Shown piece by piece: positions 31,048-43,466 of a stretch of DNA of 64,000 bases (position 1 is its first letter; each line of letters opens with the position of its first letter). The notes under the pieces are model-generated. The model saw nothing but the letters and a program-made list of their open reading frames with translations. It made no database searches and was not told the DNA's origin. Source of the DNA: Tricholomella constricta (lineage: Eukaryota; Basidiomycota; Agaricomycetes; Agaricales; Lyophyllaceae); NCBI GenBank assembly GCA_013368375.1, contig JAACJP010000021.1, positions 310,001-374,000 of the forward strand. Direction: 5' to 3'. The position numbers and the translations under genes were made by a program.

Positions 31048-31990
31048 GTGGTGTGGTAGTGGCCGTCGTCGTGGTCGCCATCGTCGTCGTTGAGGTGGTG
31101 GTGGTTGTGGTGGTGGCCGTTGTCGTCGTGGTGCTGCGGCCGTCGTTGTGGTCGCCGTCGTTGTCGTGGTCGCTGTCGTCATCGTTGAGGTGGTGGTGGT
31201 TGTGGGGTGGTCGTCGTGGTGGTGGGGTGGTCGTGGTCGTGGCGTGTGGTGGTGGGGTCATGGTGGTGGTGGTGTGGTGGTGGTGGTGGCCGTCGTGCCG
31301 TCGCCGCCGTCATCGACGTCGTGTCGTTGTGGTGGTGGTGCCGTCGTGGTGTCGTTGTGGTGGTGGTGGTGGTGGGGTGGTCGTCGTGGTGGTCGTCTGG
31401 TGGTGGGGTGGTCGTGGTCGTGGTCGTGTGGTGGTGGGGTCGTGGTCGTGGTCGTGGTGGTGTGGTCGTGGTCGTGGTCGTGGTCGTGGTGGCCGTCGTG
31501 CCGTCGTCGCCGTCGCCGTCGTCGTGTGGTGGTGGTGGTGTCGTCGTGCCGTTGACGCCGTCGCCGTCGTGGTGGTGTCGTTGTGGTGGTGGTGGTCGTC
31601 GTCGTGTGGTGGTGGTGGGGTCGTGGTGGTGGTGGTGGTGTCCTTGTGCCGTCGCCGTCGTCGTGTGGTGGTGGTGTTGTCGTGGTGTCGTTGTGGTGGT
31701 GGTGTGGTGGCGGTGTCGTCTTCGTCGTGGTGTCGTTGTGGTGGTGGTGGTGTGGTGGTGGTCACCGTCATCGTTGGGGTTGGGCAGCTGCAGTTGGTGG
31801 TGATGGAGGTCGTCAGGGTGTGGAGACGTGGCAACGGCGGGCGCAGTGACACACACACCATGCGGCTCTCCCCCAGCTGGGGTCTGCCCTTGTCTGTGTC
31901 CCCCTTCTTCCCCTCGATCGTCGTGTCGAGTGGTGTGGCGGTGGTCGTGGTCGCCGTTGTCGTCGGGCCACGGCAGCTGATGGTGGTGGT
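31048..31990 (+). repeat. GTG/GTC-rich trinucleotide array, right part
   Basis: Continues the array at 20112-20532 after the Gypsy-2 insertion. It is strongly strand-asymmetric (plus strand G/T-rich). A less repetitive island lies at about 31800-31920. Thr/His-rich frames on the minus strand are low-complexity artefacts. Confidence 0.9.
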
Positions 31991-32079
31991 CGTGGGGTGC
32001 AGCGTGAGCCAAGACGATGGTGCCTCAAGCACGTGCATCATCTGACAACATGAGGCACACCGTGGATGTATCCACAATG

Positions 32080-32165
32080 GGCTCAATGGCCTAATGGTTA
32101 ACCTTGCTATGCTCCAACCTTGCGTCTTGCAAAGTGAGAGTTCAATTCTCGCTGTTGCAATTATT
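32080..32165 (+). other. tRNA-like sequence with A- and B-box matches in the hAT-like element
   Basis: TGGCCTAATGG resembles an A box and GAGTTCAATTC a B box at near-normal spacing. The T arm can pair, but the acceptor and D arms do not pair convincingly, so it is not called as a functional tRNA. A tRNA-derived SINE head or a decayed tRNA are options. Confidence 0.3.
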
Positions 32166-32410
32166 TTTCACGAAAAATGTTGGGTTAACGGACTGTCCTA
32201 GGATGTCCGAGGATTCCGTCGGATTATTCCGTGTCAGAATCCTATCGGAGTCCGAGTCCGATCTGACAGTCCGACAGATTCTGATCGGACTAGGTAGGAC
32301 TCGGACTGGTCCAAATGAGTGGATTCTCTTGATAAAGTCCTATGAACTGGTCCGATCGGAGTCCTAGGATGGTCCTAGGAATTCCTAGGAGTCCGATAGG
32401 ATTCCGATCA

Positions 32411-32437
32411 GAATAGGTGGGGGAGTGTAAAGACCTC
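32411..32437 (-). repeat. Right terminal inverted repeat of the hAT-like element
   Basis: Complement reads GAGGTCTTTACACTCCCC and onward into CCACCTATTC. Followed directly by the second GCTGGGGT. Confidence 0.85.
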
Positions 32438-33615
32438 GCTGGGGTAATGCCTGGCGTGGACATTGCAGTTTTTGACGTGGAGGAAAAGGGCACGCGTGCG
32501 GCGACAGCGGCGGCGGCGTCGTCGTCGTCTGAGCGGTGGCGCGTTCTGCATGCCGCGTTCCCGTTTGAGCATGCGGCGGCTGCACTGAAGAAGTGCATGG
32601 GTGCGGGCGGCCCCGAGGTCGACGCTGCTGTGGCGCTGAAGAAGCATAAGTTGCACCCGAAGCTGGCGATTGCGGTCCCGATGTCTGTTGTTACGTCGCA
32701 GGGGCAGGGGCAGGGGCAGGATAAGCGGGCGTTTGGAGGGAGGTTGTTCACATACCTCCCCCTGCCGCTGATGACGCAGTTTTGCGTTCACGTCCATGCG
32801 CTGTTCGCACTCACCCCGTCCAGAGAGAAGCTGCAGAATAGGGAGGAGAAGCCCGCGAGGGGCTCGGATTATCAGTATGTCCTTTTCTTCTTCTTCTTCT
32901 TCTTCTTCTTCTTCTTCTTGTTCTTGTCTGTTGTATATGCCCGTTTGTGAACAATGCTGATTTGTTGTTTCTCAAGCATTTCGGTGGAGTGGAATAAGCT
33001 GCTGTTTGAAGAGTACCTCCCGCAGGCTTGGATGCACCTGCTCCTGATGCTGAAGAACGAGGGCATCAGCGATATCTTCGCCGCCTGGCCTCCTCCCCAG
33101 TCCCTCGGCCAGCTTGGAGATAGCGGCTATTGGGAGCTGCTCCCGACAAAGCTGCTTGCGTGTATCGCACAGTCGAAGAGTCGCATGTGGCCTGTCGTTG
33201 GTCGGGAGATTGGTGGGAGGTCAGATTATCTGGACCTGGAGAGTGTGCTGGTTGCCGCTGGGGGAGAGGATCAAGAGCTTTTGCGCGCTCTGGCAGCGTT
33301 TGGGTTGAGGATTACATGTCCACCGGAGTTTGTTGCGCAGTTGTTGAAGGAGGGTAGGGGTGTCAAGGTGCTTTCAATGCGTACGAGTATCTCCTGGTAC
33401 GCATTTACTGTCCGCGCTCTGTACGTTCATTGAAGTTTTCTCTTCTACTTTCTATAGGGACATCCCGAGAAAATCTCGTTGGATTTTGTTGTGGACAAGA
33501 TACCGGTTCTCCTTCGGTACCTTCTATCATCCGGTAACGTCACGAACATCGTCGGACTCCCCTCGATTCCCTTGTCGAACAATCGCCGTGTCTCCCTGAC
33601 CCGCCGTGGCGGATC
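32438..33615 (+). pseudogene. Sacsin-like gene fragment, copy A part 2
   Basis: Continues the homology broken at 19707 and matches about 44442-45560: the rest of exon 4, exon 5 and the start of exon 6, introns included. A 7-bp deletion near 33377 shifts the frame before the exon 5 donor. Its first intron is enlarged by a TTC run. Homology stops at GGATC (33615). Confidence 0.9.
32883..32923 (+). repeat. (TTC)n microsatellite in an intron of the sacsin fragment
   Basis: About 12 TTC units. The intact gene has only two or three at the same place (44862-44870). Confidence 0.9.
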
Positions 33616-33654
33616 GTTTGTGCCGTTGGCGCGCGGCACTTTTTCGCCACAAGT

Positions 33655-34130
33655 ATGTACGGTATCTTTTACGCATATTTGTACTATCCCATTTCCTCGC
33701 TGTTGCGAGAACCTTTCCTTTTGTCCACCTACATGTAGTTTAGGTCGTCGTCTCCCTATATATAAATAAGCACTCGAATCTTCGCTTGCACCTCAGCTGT
33801 TGCTCCCGCTCCCGCACGCCAACACTGAGGTGAGATATCTCTGTTATACTTTCTATACTTACACTAACCAAATATCTAGTTAATTCGGATGGTCTATTTG
33901 GTGAGCGCGCGAGGAGGGATAAGTTATATAACAGAATGATTGTACATACGGTGCTCCACGGTTTCAGAGTGGTGGCATCGCGATCAAATGAGTTCGGGGG
34001 TAACTGCCCGCAGCGCGCGCGTGCGCGTCGAGGCTATCCTTTCTTGGATATTCAACAGGACAATGTCATTCGGCGAGTATGAAGTGTTGTTCAATTTGCT
34101 TATGCGTGCAATGCCACAGTACAAGTACTA
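33655..34130 (+). repeat. LTR and leader relic of a retroelement
   Basis: A TATA box (TATATATAAATA, 33757) is followed about 25 nt later by a hairpin with arms CACCTCAG (33789-33796) and CTGAGGTG (33825-33832), the layout seen at 10992-11061. A possible LTR runs from TGTACGG (about 33656) to TTGTACA (about 33953). It is followed by GGTTTCAGAG, which loosely recalls a tRNA-Met primer site. No coding region or duplication was identified. Confidence 0.35.
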
Positions 34131-35004
34131 CTATCTATCCAAATCCCACTGACTGACAGCCAACTCACACAACCTGTACAAGAATGGCGCACGATCCGGC
34201 AATGCCATCTCCTCCATAATGAATTGCCAGGGTGTCAGGGTGTAAACGCTCCCGTTCCACACGACCTTGGCGTAGTACTTGCCATAGACCAGGTAGGAGG
34301 CGATGATAGCCGTATCTAGTTCATGTACAGCAAATGCCGCTTGAGAGAGGCGTGTAGTGTAGTCGTTGATTTGATCCATAGCTTCATAAGCTGTCACCTT
34401 CTCCCCTTGAATGTCTGCTTCATCGTGCATCGACGTCTTGATCTCAACAATTCCAAAGGGCATGTTCACCCGAGGATTTTGCATGCGGCGCGGAAAGGCT
34501 TTGGTAAATACAAAGTCTGGAAACTTCACGTTCTTCTCCCTAGGCGCTACCAAAGAATCAGCATTGATGTCAACGATTCGAAAACATTCACTGTGAGACT
34601 CACTCTGTCGTGCCGCATGAAGTTCACCAATAGAGCCAATTGATATGCTTAGGTCATGGGGTTGCTGTCCTACTTCGACACTAGGACGGATGGGATACTG
34701 TGTGTTTACCTACCGGAATGTATTGATATTGCTGAACCAATCACACATTCTCGGAAAATACCTTACTTGAAATTGTTGGGAAGTTGGGAAGATAGAACTG
34801 AAGGCTGAGTTGAAATAGCCATAAAGGTTCGCCTCGTAGCACCTTCGTTACAAAGTCGGTGAAGGTTCCACTGGACACTATCGGGTATTTGGTTGAAGAG
34901 TTCTTGCGCTGTCGGGCGTGGTGCGGAAACAAATGGGGGGGAAACGCTGGGGCTACGGGTGTGGCATTGGGGTGTATTGCTTGCGCATTGACATATGCCG
35001 CCAT
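34131..35004 (-). CDS. PD-(D/E)XK-like protein of unknown role
   Basis: Two minus-strand exons, 35004-34762 and 34697-34131, join in phase (intron GTATTT..CAG) to give 269 residues. The C-terminal half has FPDFVF followed about 25 residues later by GIVEIKT, the spacing and residues of a PD-(D/E)XK nuclease core, then an amphipathic helix (AMDQINDYTTRLSQAAFAV) and strands (IIASYLVYGKYYAKVVW). This suggests a restriction-endonuclease-like fold, but other fungal families use the fold without known cleavage. No signal peptide is seen. It is divergently arranged with the gene at 35291 across a 286-bp gap. Confidence 0.55.
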
Positions 35005-35290
35005 TGCCGAATATTAATGATCGATTGATGCGATATGGTCACGTTCCAAAAATCCCTAACTGATGAGGGACTCGATTAAAGCTGAGATCCCTATAAAAAG
35101 GACAAGCTCACCTGAGGAGGGAATTGGTGTTGTGGTGAGATCCTGAGAGGAGTCTCGCCGGCCAATTCTCTCCTCGAGTGCGGCTGACCTTAACAGAGGC
35201 TTCGGATTTTGTCCTGTGATTTGTTTAAACTCAATAATTGTATTAGTCAGCAGTGTGACATCCAACTGTTACACGTATTGTGTAACCACG
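35005..35290. promoter_or_regulatory. Divergent promoter region between the PD-(D/E)XK-like gene and the 172-aa gene
   Basis: Contains CCTATAAAAAGG at about 35090, a good TATA box for the rightward gene about 200 bp upstream of its ATG, and several CCTGAG/CTCAGG-like motifs. Regulatory function is inferred from position. Confidence 0.4.
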
Positions 35291-35858
35291 ATGGCCATGG
35301 TCAACAATACCGAAAGACCTATCGACATTTTCCACAACCCTCACCCCGAAGGTGTACTTCCTCCTCCATTTTATCGACCTCCCTCGAGCGTCGTCACAGG
35401 TCGGCGACGCACCCGATCTTGCATCATCGGCGGACTCCTCATTGACAACGACGAGGGCCGCAGATGGTTCAAAGATACCTACAACATCGAGCTCGCCGAT
35501 CACCACCGCGAGGATATGAACGTCCGCCTGCGACTCATTCCGCTCCTTAAAGAGAAGAACATTGACGCGTACAGCTGCCATACCGCCCCACGCAGGTTGG
35601 AGGGTGTCGTCTGCGACTGGCTCATCGTCACGCATATACAACTGGGTCCCTTCGTTCACAGCGGCCCGGATTACTATGAAGAGGTTTATGACGAGGACGT
35701 GAAACCTGTTCCAGGTGTCAAGGAGGAGAAAGTAAAGGCACAGTTGAAGAAAGAAATTGGTATGTGTCGTGTTCTGTGGACGTCCCAGACCTAACTCAGA
35801 TCCTTCAGGAATCGAAACATGCGGCTACAAGAGCTACTACTCGAATTGGTACTACTAG
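35291..35858 (+). CDS. Small protein of unknown function
   Basis: Exons 35291-35759 and 35809-35858 (intron GTATGT..CAG with a CTAAC branch site) encode 172 residues. The start ATG at 35291 is followed in frame by a second ATG at 35297. The protein has a Pro-rich N-terminus, a basic patch (GRRRTRS), a conserved-looking core (GGLLIDNDEGRRWFKD), an acidic YYEEVYDEDV segment, a Lys-rich helix and an aromatic C-terminus (YKSYYSNWYY). I do not recognise the family; no membrane segment or signal peptide is evident. Confidence 0.6.
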
Positions 35859-36184
35859 TGGCTGATGCGCCAAAGCCAAGTGACATGTGTACTTCCCTCA
35901 ATGCCCCTTTTTTTGTTTACTTTCTGTACAACTGTTGGACAAACCAATAGCAGCGGTCGCCGAAAAGCACTTGTTCGAGATGCTTTCACTTGTCTGTGAG
36001 GCCCCGAGCTCTCCGAGAGTCCCATATCGCACACATGTGTTCTCAGGCTCAAAATGCTAATATGATCCCATAACCTTCTTTCCTAATAGACGTTGCCACC
36101 TGACCCGATGTCCACTCTCAGGACATCTGAAGTCACCGAGTCTTCTCATATGCGGCTTTCCGCCGTTCCGCTGTACTTTGACCC

Positions 36185-38290
36185 ATGGCCCCAAAAATCC
36201 GCCCCTCGTCGTCGGATGAGAAACAACTCAGTACGGATGCCGTCGTCGATACCCAGCAAGAGATTGACCAGGGCCCACCTGATGGTGGGCTAGTGGCGTG
36301 GATGACGATTGCGGGCGGATGGCTCATTTATTTCTGTGGCCTTGGGTGCGTGGCTGACTTCAATGCGTTATCGCTGCTGATACGTTGTTCATTGAAAGGT
36401 TCTCCAATGCTTATGGGTGTGTGATTTCCAGCTCTCACCTTCCAGTGTGTATCCAACCCCCAGCTGAATTCGTGTCCCAGTGCCTTCCAAGGTTAGCACG
36501 CCCTGGGGCTTTGCAGGTCGGGAGGGTACATTTATAATGCAACAGACTTCTACGTGCGCAAGTTCTTCACTAATAAGACGCCCTCCGAGATCGCGTGCGC
36601 TCTCCTTTTACCCTCACGACGAGACTCACTTCACTTCGTATACAGGTGGATTGGCAGCTTTGAGATCGCGCTGCAGTTCTTCCTCGGCATCCCTGTCGGT
36701 ATCGCATTTGATGCCGGGTATTTGTACGTCTTCCCCTCGCCTTTACATAACTCTCAAGTAACATCGACACAACAGCCACCATCTCATGATAGGCGGCTCC
36801 CTCGTGTACTGCTTCTCGCTGTTCATGGTGTCCCTCGCACAGCCGGGCCAGTACTATCAAGTGCATCCCCGTTCTGGCTGACAGTAACGGTGTAGAGTGC
36901 TCACAGAGCCTGCAGATCTTCCTCGCGCAGGGCGTGGGTATGGGCCTTGGCCTCGCCATGACCTTCCTTCCCGTGCTCACCGTCGTTGCGCACCACTTCT
37001 CCCGTCGGCGGGGATTTGCTATCGGGATCATGACTTCTGGTGGGTGTGCACGTCTTTTCTCTCCCTTGCCTCGTTCAAGTTTAAGTTTATGCGGTACGAC
37101 GATCCCAGGCGCTTCGATAGGCGGCATCGTCTTCCCCATCATGCTCAACAAGCTCATATTCGGCCCCCAGGGCTTTGCGACCGGCGTGCGCGCCACAGCT
37201 GCTGTGATCACGGGGCTCCTTGTGATTGCGAATCTGCTCATGCGGACTCGCCCGCCTGTGTTGAAAGAGGGCGACCCGAGGCTGATGCGCACGCCTGTCA
37301 GTGTGCTCCTGAAGGATGTGCCGTATATGACTTGTGTGGTGTCGGGTGTTTTGCTGACGCTGGGGATATTTTATCCTAGTAAGTATGTGAAGAGATCTTT
37401 AGGATGGAATCATGGTGGCTGATAATGCCCTGGGGAATGATTGTTGTACAGTCTTTTACCTCCAGCTGTTCTCGATCAAACACGGCATCGACCAGAACCT
37501 GGCTTTCTACATAGTCCGTGCTCCATTCCTCACACACGCTCCCCCCCCCCCTCCTCCCCGGGCGTGTACTGTAACTTGATTGTTGTTTTTGCGATTGCAG
37601 GTATCCTTCATCAATGCCGGCGGGTTCTTCGGCCGCCTTGTCCCAAATTTCCTTGCGGACAAGGTGGGGAGCTATAACGTGCTCATCCCAGCGAGCTTCG
37701 CATGTGCGGCTCTCGTGCTTGCCATCCTCGGCGTGCGCGATGCGGCGGGGGCGATCGTGGTTGCGCTCTTGTATGGGGCCATGAACGGCGCGCGTGAGCC
37801 TCACCCCTCCCTCCTTCTTTGCTGCTGAACCCGCGCGGGGCTTTGGAATACGGGAGGCTGATTGATGATGTGTATGTATACGATGCAGATATATCGGTCA
37901 CGCCGGCGCTGCTGTCGGACATCTCAAGCGACGTCAGCGAAGTCGGGTGCGTGTTTTGCTTTGCTTTCCCCCTTGTGGGCGACGCTGACGGGGCTGCCTG
38001 TGCGCAGAATCCGCATGGGCCTTTATTTCTCCTTCATCGGTACGTGGCCTCCCCATCTCCATTTGCGCACCGCTCCGATGCTGATATTACGTACGGGACG
38101 CGTGCGTTTTCCAGCTGCAGCAGCGCTCTTTGGCCAGCCCATCAGTGGGGCGCTGCTGACAGACAAGTTTATCTGGTGGCGCGGGACAGTGTTCAGCGGC
38201 GCATGTCTCATCGCGGGCGCGGTCGTGCTCATGTGGAGCCGGTATTTGTTCTTGAGGAGGAAGGGCGGGGGGCAGCTCCAGTGGATATGA
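36185..38290 (+). CDS. MFS transporter, monocarboxylate transporter-like
   Basis: Thirteen exons join in phase to 439 residues: 36185-36345, 36399-36416, 36481-36491, 36546-36594, 36646-36717, 36776-36860, 36907-37039, 37109-37378, 37452-37513, 37601-37793, 37889-37946, 38008-38039, 38115-38290. After a hydrophilic N-terminus comes the MCT signature PDGGLVAWMTIAGGW in helix 1, then FSNAYGAFQDFY, WIGSFEIALQFFLG, the TSGASIGGIVFPI motif of helix 5, a central loop, and a second half with NAGGFFGRLVPNFLAD and GLYFSFIG. It probably carries a carboxylate or related small solute across a membrane; the substrate cannot be told. Exon 3 is an 11-nt microexon needed for the conserved Q-D-F-Y motif. Confidence 0.8.
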
Positions 38291-39852
38291 ATGTGTTTAA
38301 CACACAAAATTGTGAAATTTTGCGATTTGATGCTCTGGGCGGTGCACTGTCCAGTGTTTCTGTTCGTTCTCTGCGAGATTGGGCAGGCGCACTCGCTCTT
38401 CGGCTTCTCCGTGAGACCGTTTATTGTGGTGGATATGTACTCTTTGTTCACCTCCGGTCATCAACATACTGTCGTGCAACAGTGCTTTACAGCCCTCGCG
38501 CGATATGAGGAGCCTTTGGGAGCAGTGTGGCGACAGGCTTGCTTGGCAAAACACTCCTGGCGGTCTCAGCAAGGAAACACGTCCCGCCAACTGCATTGCA
38601 TGGCTGGATCGTGTCGGAGTGCATTCGTGCCTTGTCTCCTATGTTGCGCAAGGGATGGATCTGGCTTTAGCAAACGACTCGGAGGCAAGAGCAGCCTTTG
38701 AGGAGCTAGGTGCCCGTGACCTCTGTCGCTTTGAAGGCTTAGGCTTACACCTGAGCTCGTATCGTTGGAGCGCAGGATGGAGAGCATAAGGAGCGCATTA
38801 CACACTCGCGCAGGGGATACGAATCATGCGTAGTATTACATGTACAACCGCTCGTGCATTTGATCCAGGACAGAAAATGCGAGGATGATACCCGGCCACG
38901 GGGAGCGCTGCACTTCAAGGATAGGATATGAGCGTCTTGGGTGTTGTCCCCGGCGACCTAATATATGCATGCTATGTATGTAGGCAGGATGCAGCAGTCA
39001 CTCCCAGGCTATCTCAGGCTATATGCATATAGGTTTTGGATGAGGTGCATTAGCCTCCGTCGCATTTGAGGCTGATGCTATAGTGGGAAAGGCAAGCCAT
39101 AGTGAGCAGCGAACGAGGCTTAAATCGGGAATGCGAGATCCGGGTGTGGGGCTGGAGGTCACGCACACGACGAGCACATATCTGGAGACCAGCCCAGTGT
39201 GGGACAATGTCGAACCGGCGTTCTGGTCTCAAATCTCGGGCCTCAAGGTGGAGCCAACACCATCACGGGCCCTTCCGGCCTTCGCAAAGAAAATACGCAA
39301 TGTTGGTGTGGGGTTGCGCGCGTGTTTTGAGACGGATGTGGCTGACGTCTTTAAAGAGAGGCTGGAGGGCACTGATACGGAAGCGCTGCATGACCGGGTG
39401 TGGATCGTGTCGCACGCTGTGCGGGGACCGACAGATCACGTTAAAGATGCACGAAAAAAAAGGGAATAGACGTACAGGATGACACCACCACGGGCTCTCC
39501 GCAGGCGCCTGTGCAAACGTCAGCAAGACACAGCACAGGGTGAGGCTGGTTTCCACCCTGGCGAGGGGGATCGTCGAAACGCACTCCCCGTCAGAAACCG
39601 GTATGCACATAACATCCAATACGACGCACCTTCGTGGTTAGACATGCTCCGATGCGCTAAGAAGGCATGAACACCAAACCAAACTTTCCCCTGAGACCGC
39701 ATAGGTGAGGAAATGATGAACTTGGGCCGCGGTAGGGGAGGCAGGGTCCGCCCGCCATTGCTAAAGGCCCTCCCGAGAACGGCGGCAAGTGGACACGATG
39801 CGCCACAAGACTATTTGAAACTCAGATAGTTTCTGCCACCCGCTATAACATT
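38291..39852. other. Intergenic stretch without a supported gene
   Basis: Open frames at 38424-38789 and 39083-39469 have no recognisable domain, splice context or repeat homology, and are not called. No repeat with definable ends was seen. Confidence 0.5.
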
Positions 39853-40436
39853 ATGCCCTTTCAGCCCATTCCACCTATTGCACCACCCACACCCCCAGTT
39901 ATCGGCCAATGTACAGCCCAATCTCAATGAAAATCTGCAAGGCGCTTTCCAGGAACTCGCTCTCCTAGGAAATGCGCCAGGTCCCGCAATCCAATCACAA
40001 CTTCAACACCTCGTAAACCAATCGAATCAGATCATTAATCATCTACAGCAGCTCACAAATGCAGTTAACAATGTGACTGCCACGTATGTGACTCTCATGG
40101 CTGGTATTGTAAAACTCATTTGCATTATTGTAGGATGAACCGTCTCCCTCAGCAGCTCTACAATTCCACTGCCTCTGCCGACAACCCCCTTCTTTACCCC
40201 CAAGGTGTTATCGTCGTACCTCCAATGCCCACCACGAAGAAGGAACTTTCAAACGCTTCAGGTGTGCTCGCTGCCCATTTAAGACATTTTCCGCGCTCAC
40301 AAATATTGTCCCTGCAGCCGCCAGTTGTAACGCGACACTTGTTGCACTTGGTTTGAATGAACCTCCTGCCAACATCCCTATTGCTGCAAGACGACAAAGT
40401 CTGATGGACTACCTCGGCACTGCAACGAGGGCATGA
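39853..40436 (+). pseudogene. Small coiled-coil family gene, probably degenerate at its start
   Basis: Three exon-like blocks join in phase: a Gln/Asn/Leu-rich helical part (LQHLVNQSNQIINHLQQL), an intron GTATGT..TAG, then RLPQQLYNSTASADN..LLYP and TKKELSNAS, an intron, and a C-terminal block with ALGLNEPPANIPIAARRQSL. The arrangement recalls a short, multicopy basidiomycete family whose C-terminus has two LLxxLGL-type helices (from memory). The only upstream ATG (39853) is one base out of frame with the first block, so the start is broken or lies elsewhere. Confidence 0.45.
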
Positions 40437-40762
40437 CAGGTTCCTCAGATTCAAATTGGACAACGGCAGCAACAACAAGGAATCATCAGCAACAACAAGG
40501 AATCATGCGTATGTCGTCTATGTCACTTTCTTGTGTATATTAACACTATATACATATGACATATACTATATAATATAAGACTCACACACATAATGACGAT
40601 CATAGGGATGCATACATTCTACTCATGTTTGTGCCTCTCAATTGTTGCACCTCCCATCCTGTCATCCTCTTCCTCTCTCTCGGGCTTGGGCGGGGGTTTG
40701 AGCTTCGGACGGGAGGAGAGGGCTTTGCTGCGTGGGGCGTACGTCAGGTTGGGACGTCGAGG
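40437..40762. other. Short intergenic region with CAACAA repeats
   Basis: The 19-bp unit AGCAACAACAAGGAATCAT is present twice in tandem at about 40468-40505. Nothing else recognised. Confidence 0.5.
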
Positions 40763-40935
40763 GTGGGGGGCCAGCCGAGCTTTTCGGCGACGACCTGGGA
40801 CCAGCCGCCGGGTGCGGCGCCGAGGACGAGGACGGTGAAGACGTCGGGTTTGAAGAGGAATGGGCCCCAGCCGCCGTCGATCGTGAGTAGACGCAACGCG
40901 GCCGACGGGTTGTGGTAGCCGTCAGTGGGCGCAGG
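40763..40935 (-). pseudogene. FtsJ-like rRNA methyltransferase exon fragment, copy B
   Basis: Encodes the same motif I segment (GAAPGGWSQVVAEKLG) as the fragment at 9528, here directly next to the TFIIIC gene. Only this exon-sized piece exists, so the fragment was already incomplete before the block was duplicated, or both copies lost the rest. Confidence 0.7.
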
Positions 40936-40956
40936 AGAGTTGCACGATGTTTGGCT

Positions 40957-42478
<1,522 letters not shown>

Positions 42479-43466
42479 TGTTATGTGCTAGTGCTAGTAG
42501 GGGTGGGGTTGAATGTAATAGGTTGTTGTTGGTGATGGTGGTGGTGGTTAGGAAACAAGAGGCGGTTTGTTGATTGAGCGCGATTTAATTGCCTTTGTTG
42601 CGCTTATTTGCGGGTGTTGACGTGCTTACACGTGACTGGCGCGGCACCGCGTTTGCCGACCGTCACCATCACCGTGACCTGGCTCTGTCCATCCTGTGAA
42701 AGGACAACGTCCGCCAGTGACGAGAAACCTCGTTTGAGCAGCTATTACGGGGCGGCGATTGGTGCATAGGACATGGTATTACAAGTAATGACTGTTTTTA
42801 TCTGACCGAACACTTATGATCATCAGGTGAGCGTTACATGCGGCGGACATGCGGTGCGGATCCACTGTCGTGGACAAGACTTTAACTGACGCTTGCTTGC
42901 TTCCTTATATGCACAGGGTACCGAATTCGAGAGTCAACACTCGATTGCGCGATCAGAGTGTTTTTTCAGTCTTCACCTAGCGCAATGTGCCGCCGCCCAA
43001 GCCGGGTTGCGCTATACATGCATTTATTCGCTGTGCAGGGAGTCGTAGCACTGCGTTACTCCTTTGTCTCATACACGCTTTCTGTTGAGCCCGCTCTCCG
43101 CCCGGTCAACCAGCGCTTGCAAAAAGCTTCCTTTTTCTATGAAGCCTTCTACTTCCAGTGATCGTGCGCTGTCTCGTGACAGGATTTTTACACATTCATT
43201 ATCTCGGCGCCTATCACTTCTCAATACGGACCTCCCCAATCCAAAACGAGCGTACATGTGTATGTGTAAGGACACATGCCGGACTATAGAGTTATGCGAT
43301 TTTTTGGCTTCTGTGGGCGCTTAGGTTGGCGCGAGGCGTGTTATAAGGTTTGCGTTATCGATTTTCCTCGACAGACTTCCACCATCTTGCAATAGTGGAC
43401 GTTCGTCACAAACTGACTATCTGTTACTTTTTTCCACTACAGATTTCACCACATTTGTAGCTCATC
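42479..43466. promoter_or_regulatory. Intergenic region between divergent histone H4 and sacsin-like genes
   Basis: Nearly 1 kb containing both promoters. A TTATAT motif lies near 42906. A GGTGGT stretch precedes the H4 start. No gene was seen. Confidence 0.4.

Larger units (their letters stand above)
19708..32437. mobile_element. Non-autonomous hAT-like DNA element, interrupted by Gypsy-2
   Basis: An 8-bp duplication GCTGGGGT flanks it at 19700-19707 and 32438-32445. The ends are inverted repeats: CAGTACTTTACACTCCCC on the left and the complement of GAGGTCTTTACACTCCCC on the right, with matching inner CCACCTATTC and a second shared block CTCCTAGGACCATCC. The 8-bp duplication and CAG-type end point to hAT. 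Without Gypsy-2 it would be about 2.2 kb: two arms rich in GATCGGACTCC-like motifs and a GTG/GTC-rich core. No transposase was seen, so it must have been mobilised in trans. Confidence 0.75.

Noticed and set aside
31179..32012. 277-codon and similar Thr/His- or Val/Trp-rich frames in the trinucleotide array
   Set aside because: A trinucleotide array is automatically open in several frames. No non-repetitive domain is encoded.
32080..32165. Functional tRNA gene
   Set aside because: Acceptor and D stems do not pair; kept only as a tRNA-like sequence.
19708..32437. CRISPR-like or prokaryotic defence array suggested by dense short repeats
   Set aside because: Repeats are subterminal transposon motifs and a trinucleotide array in a eukaryotic genome; no regular repeat-spacer spacing.
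39083..39469. 128-codon frame as a gene
   Set aside because: No domain, no intron structure, no homologous copy in the window and no convincing start context.
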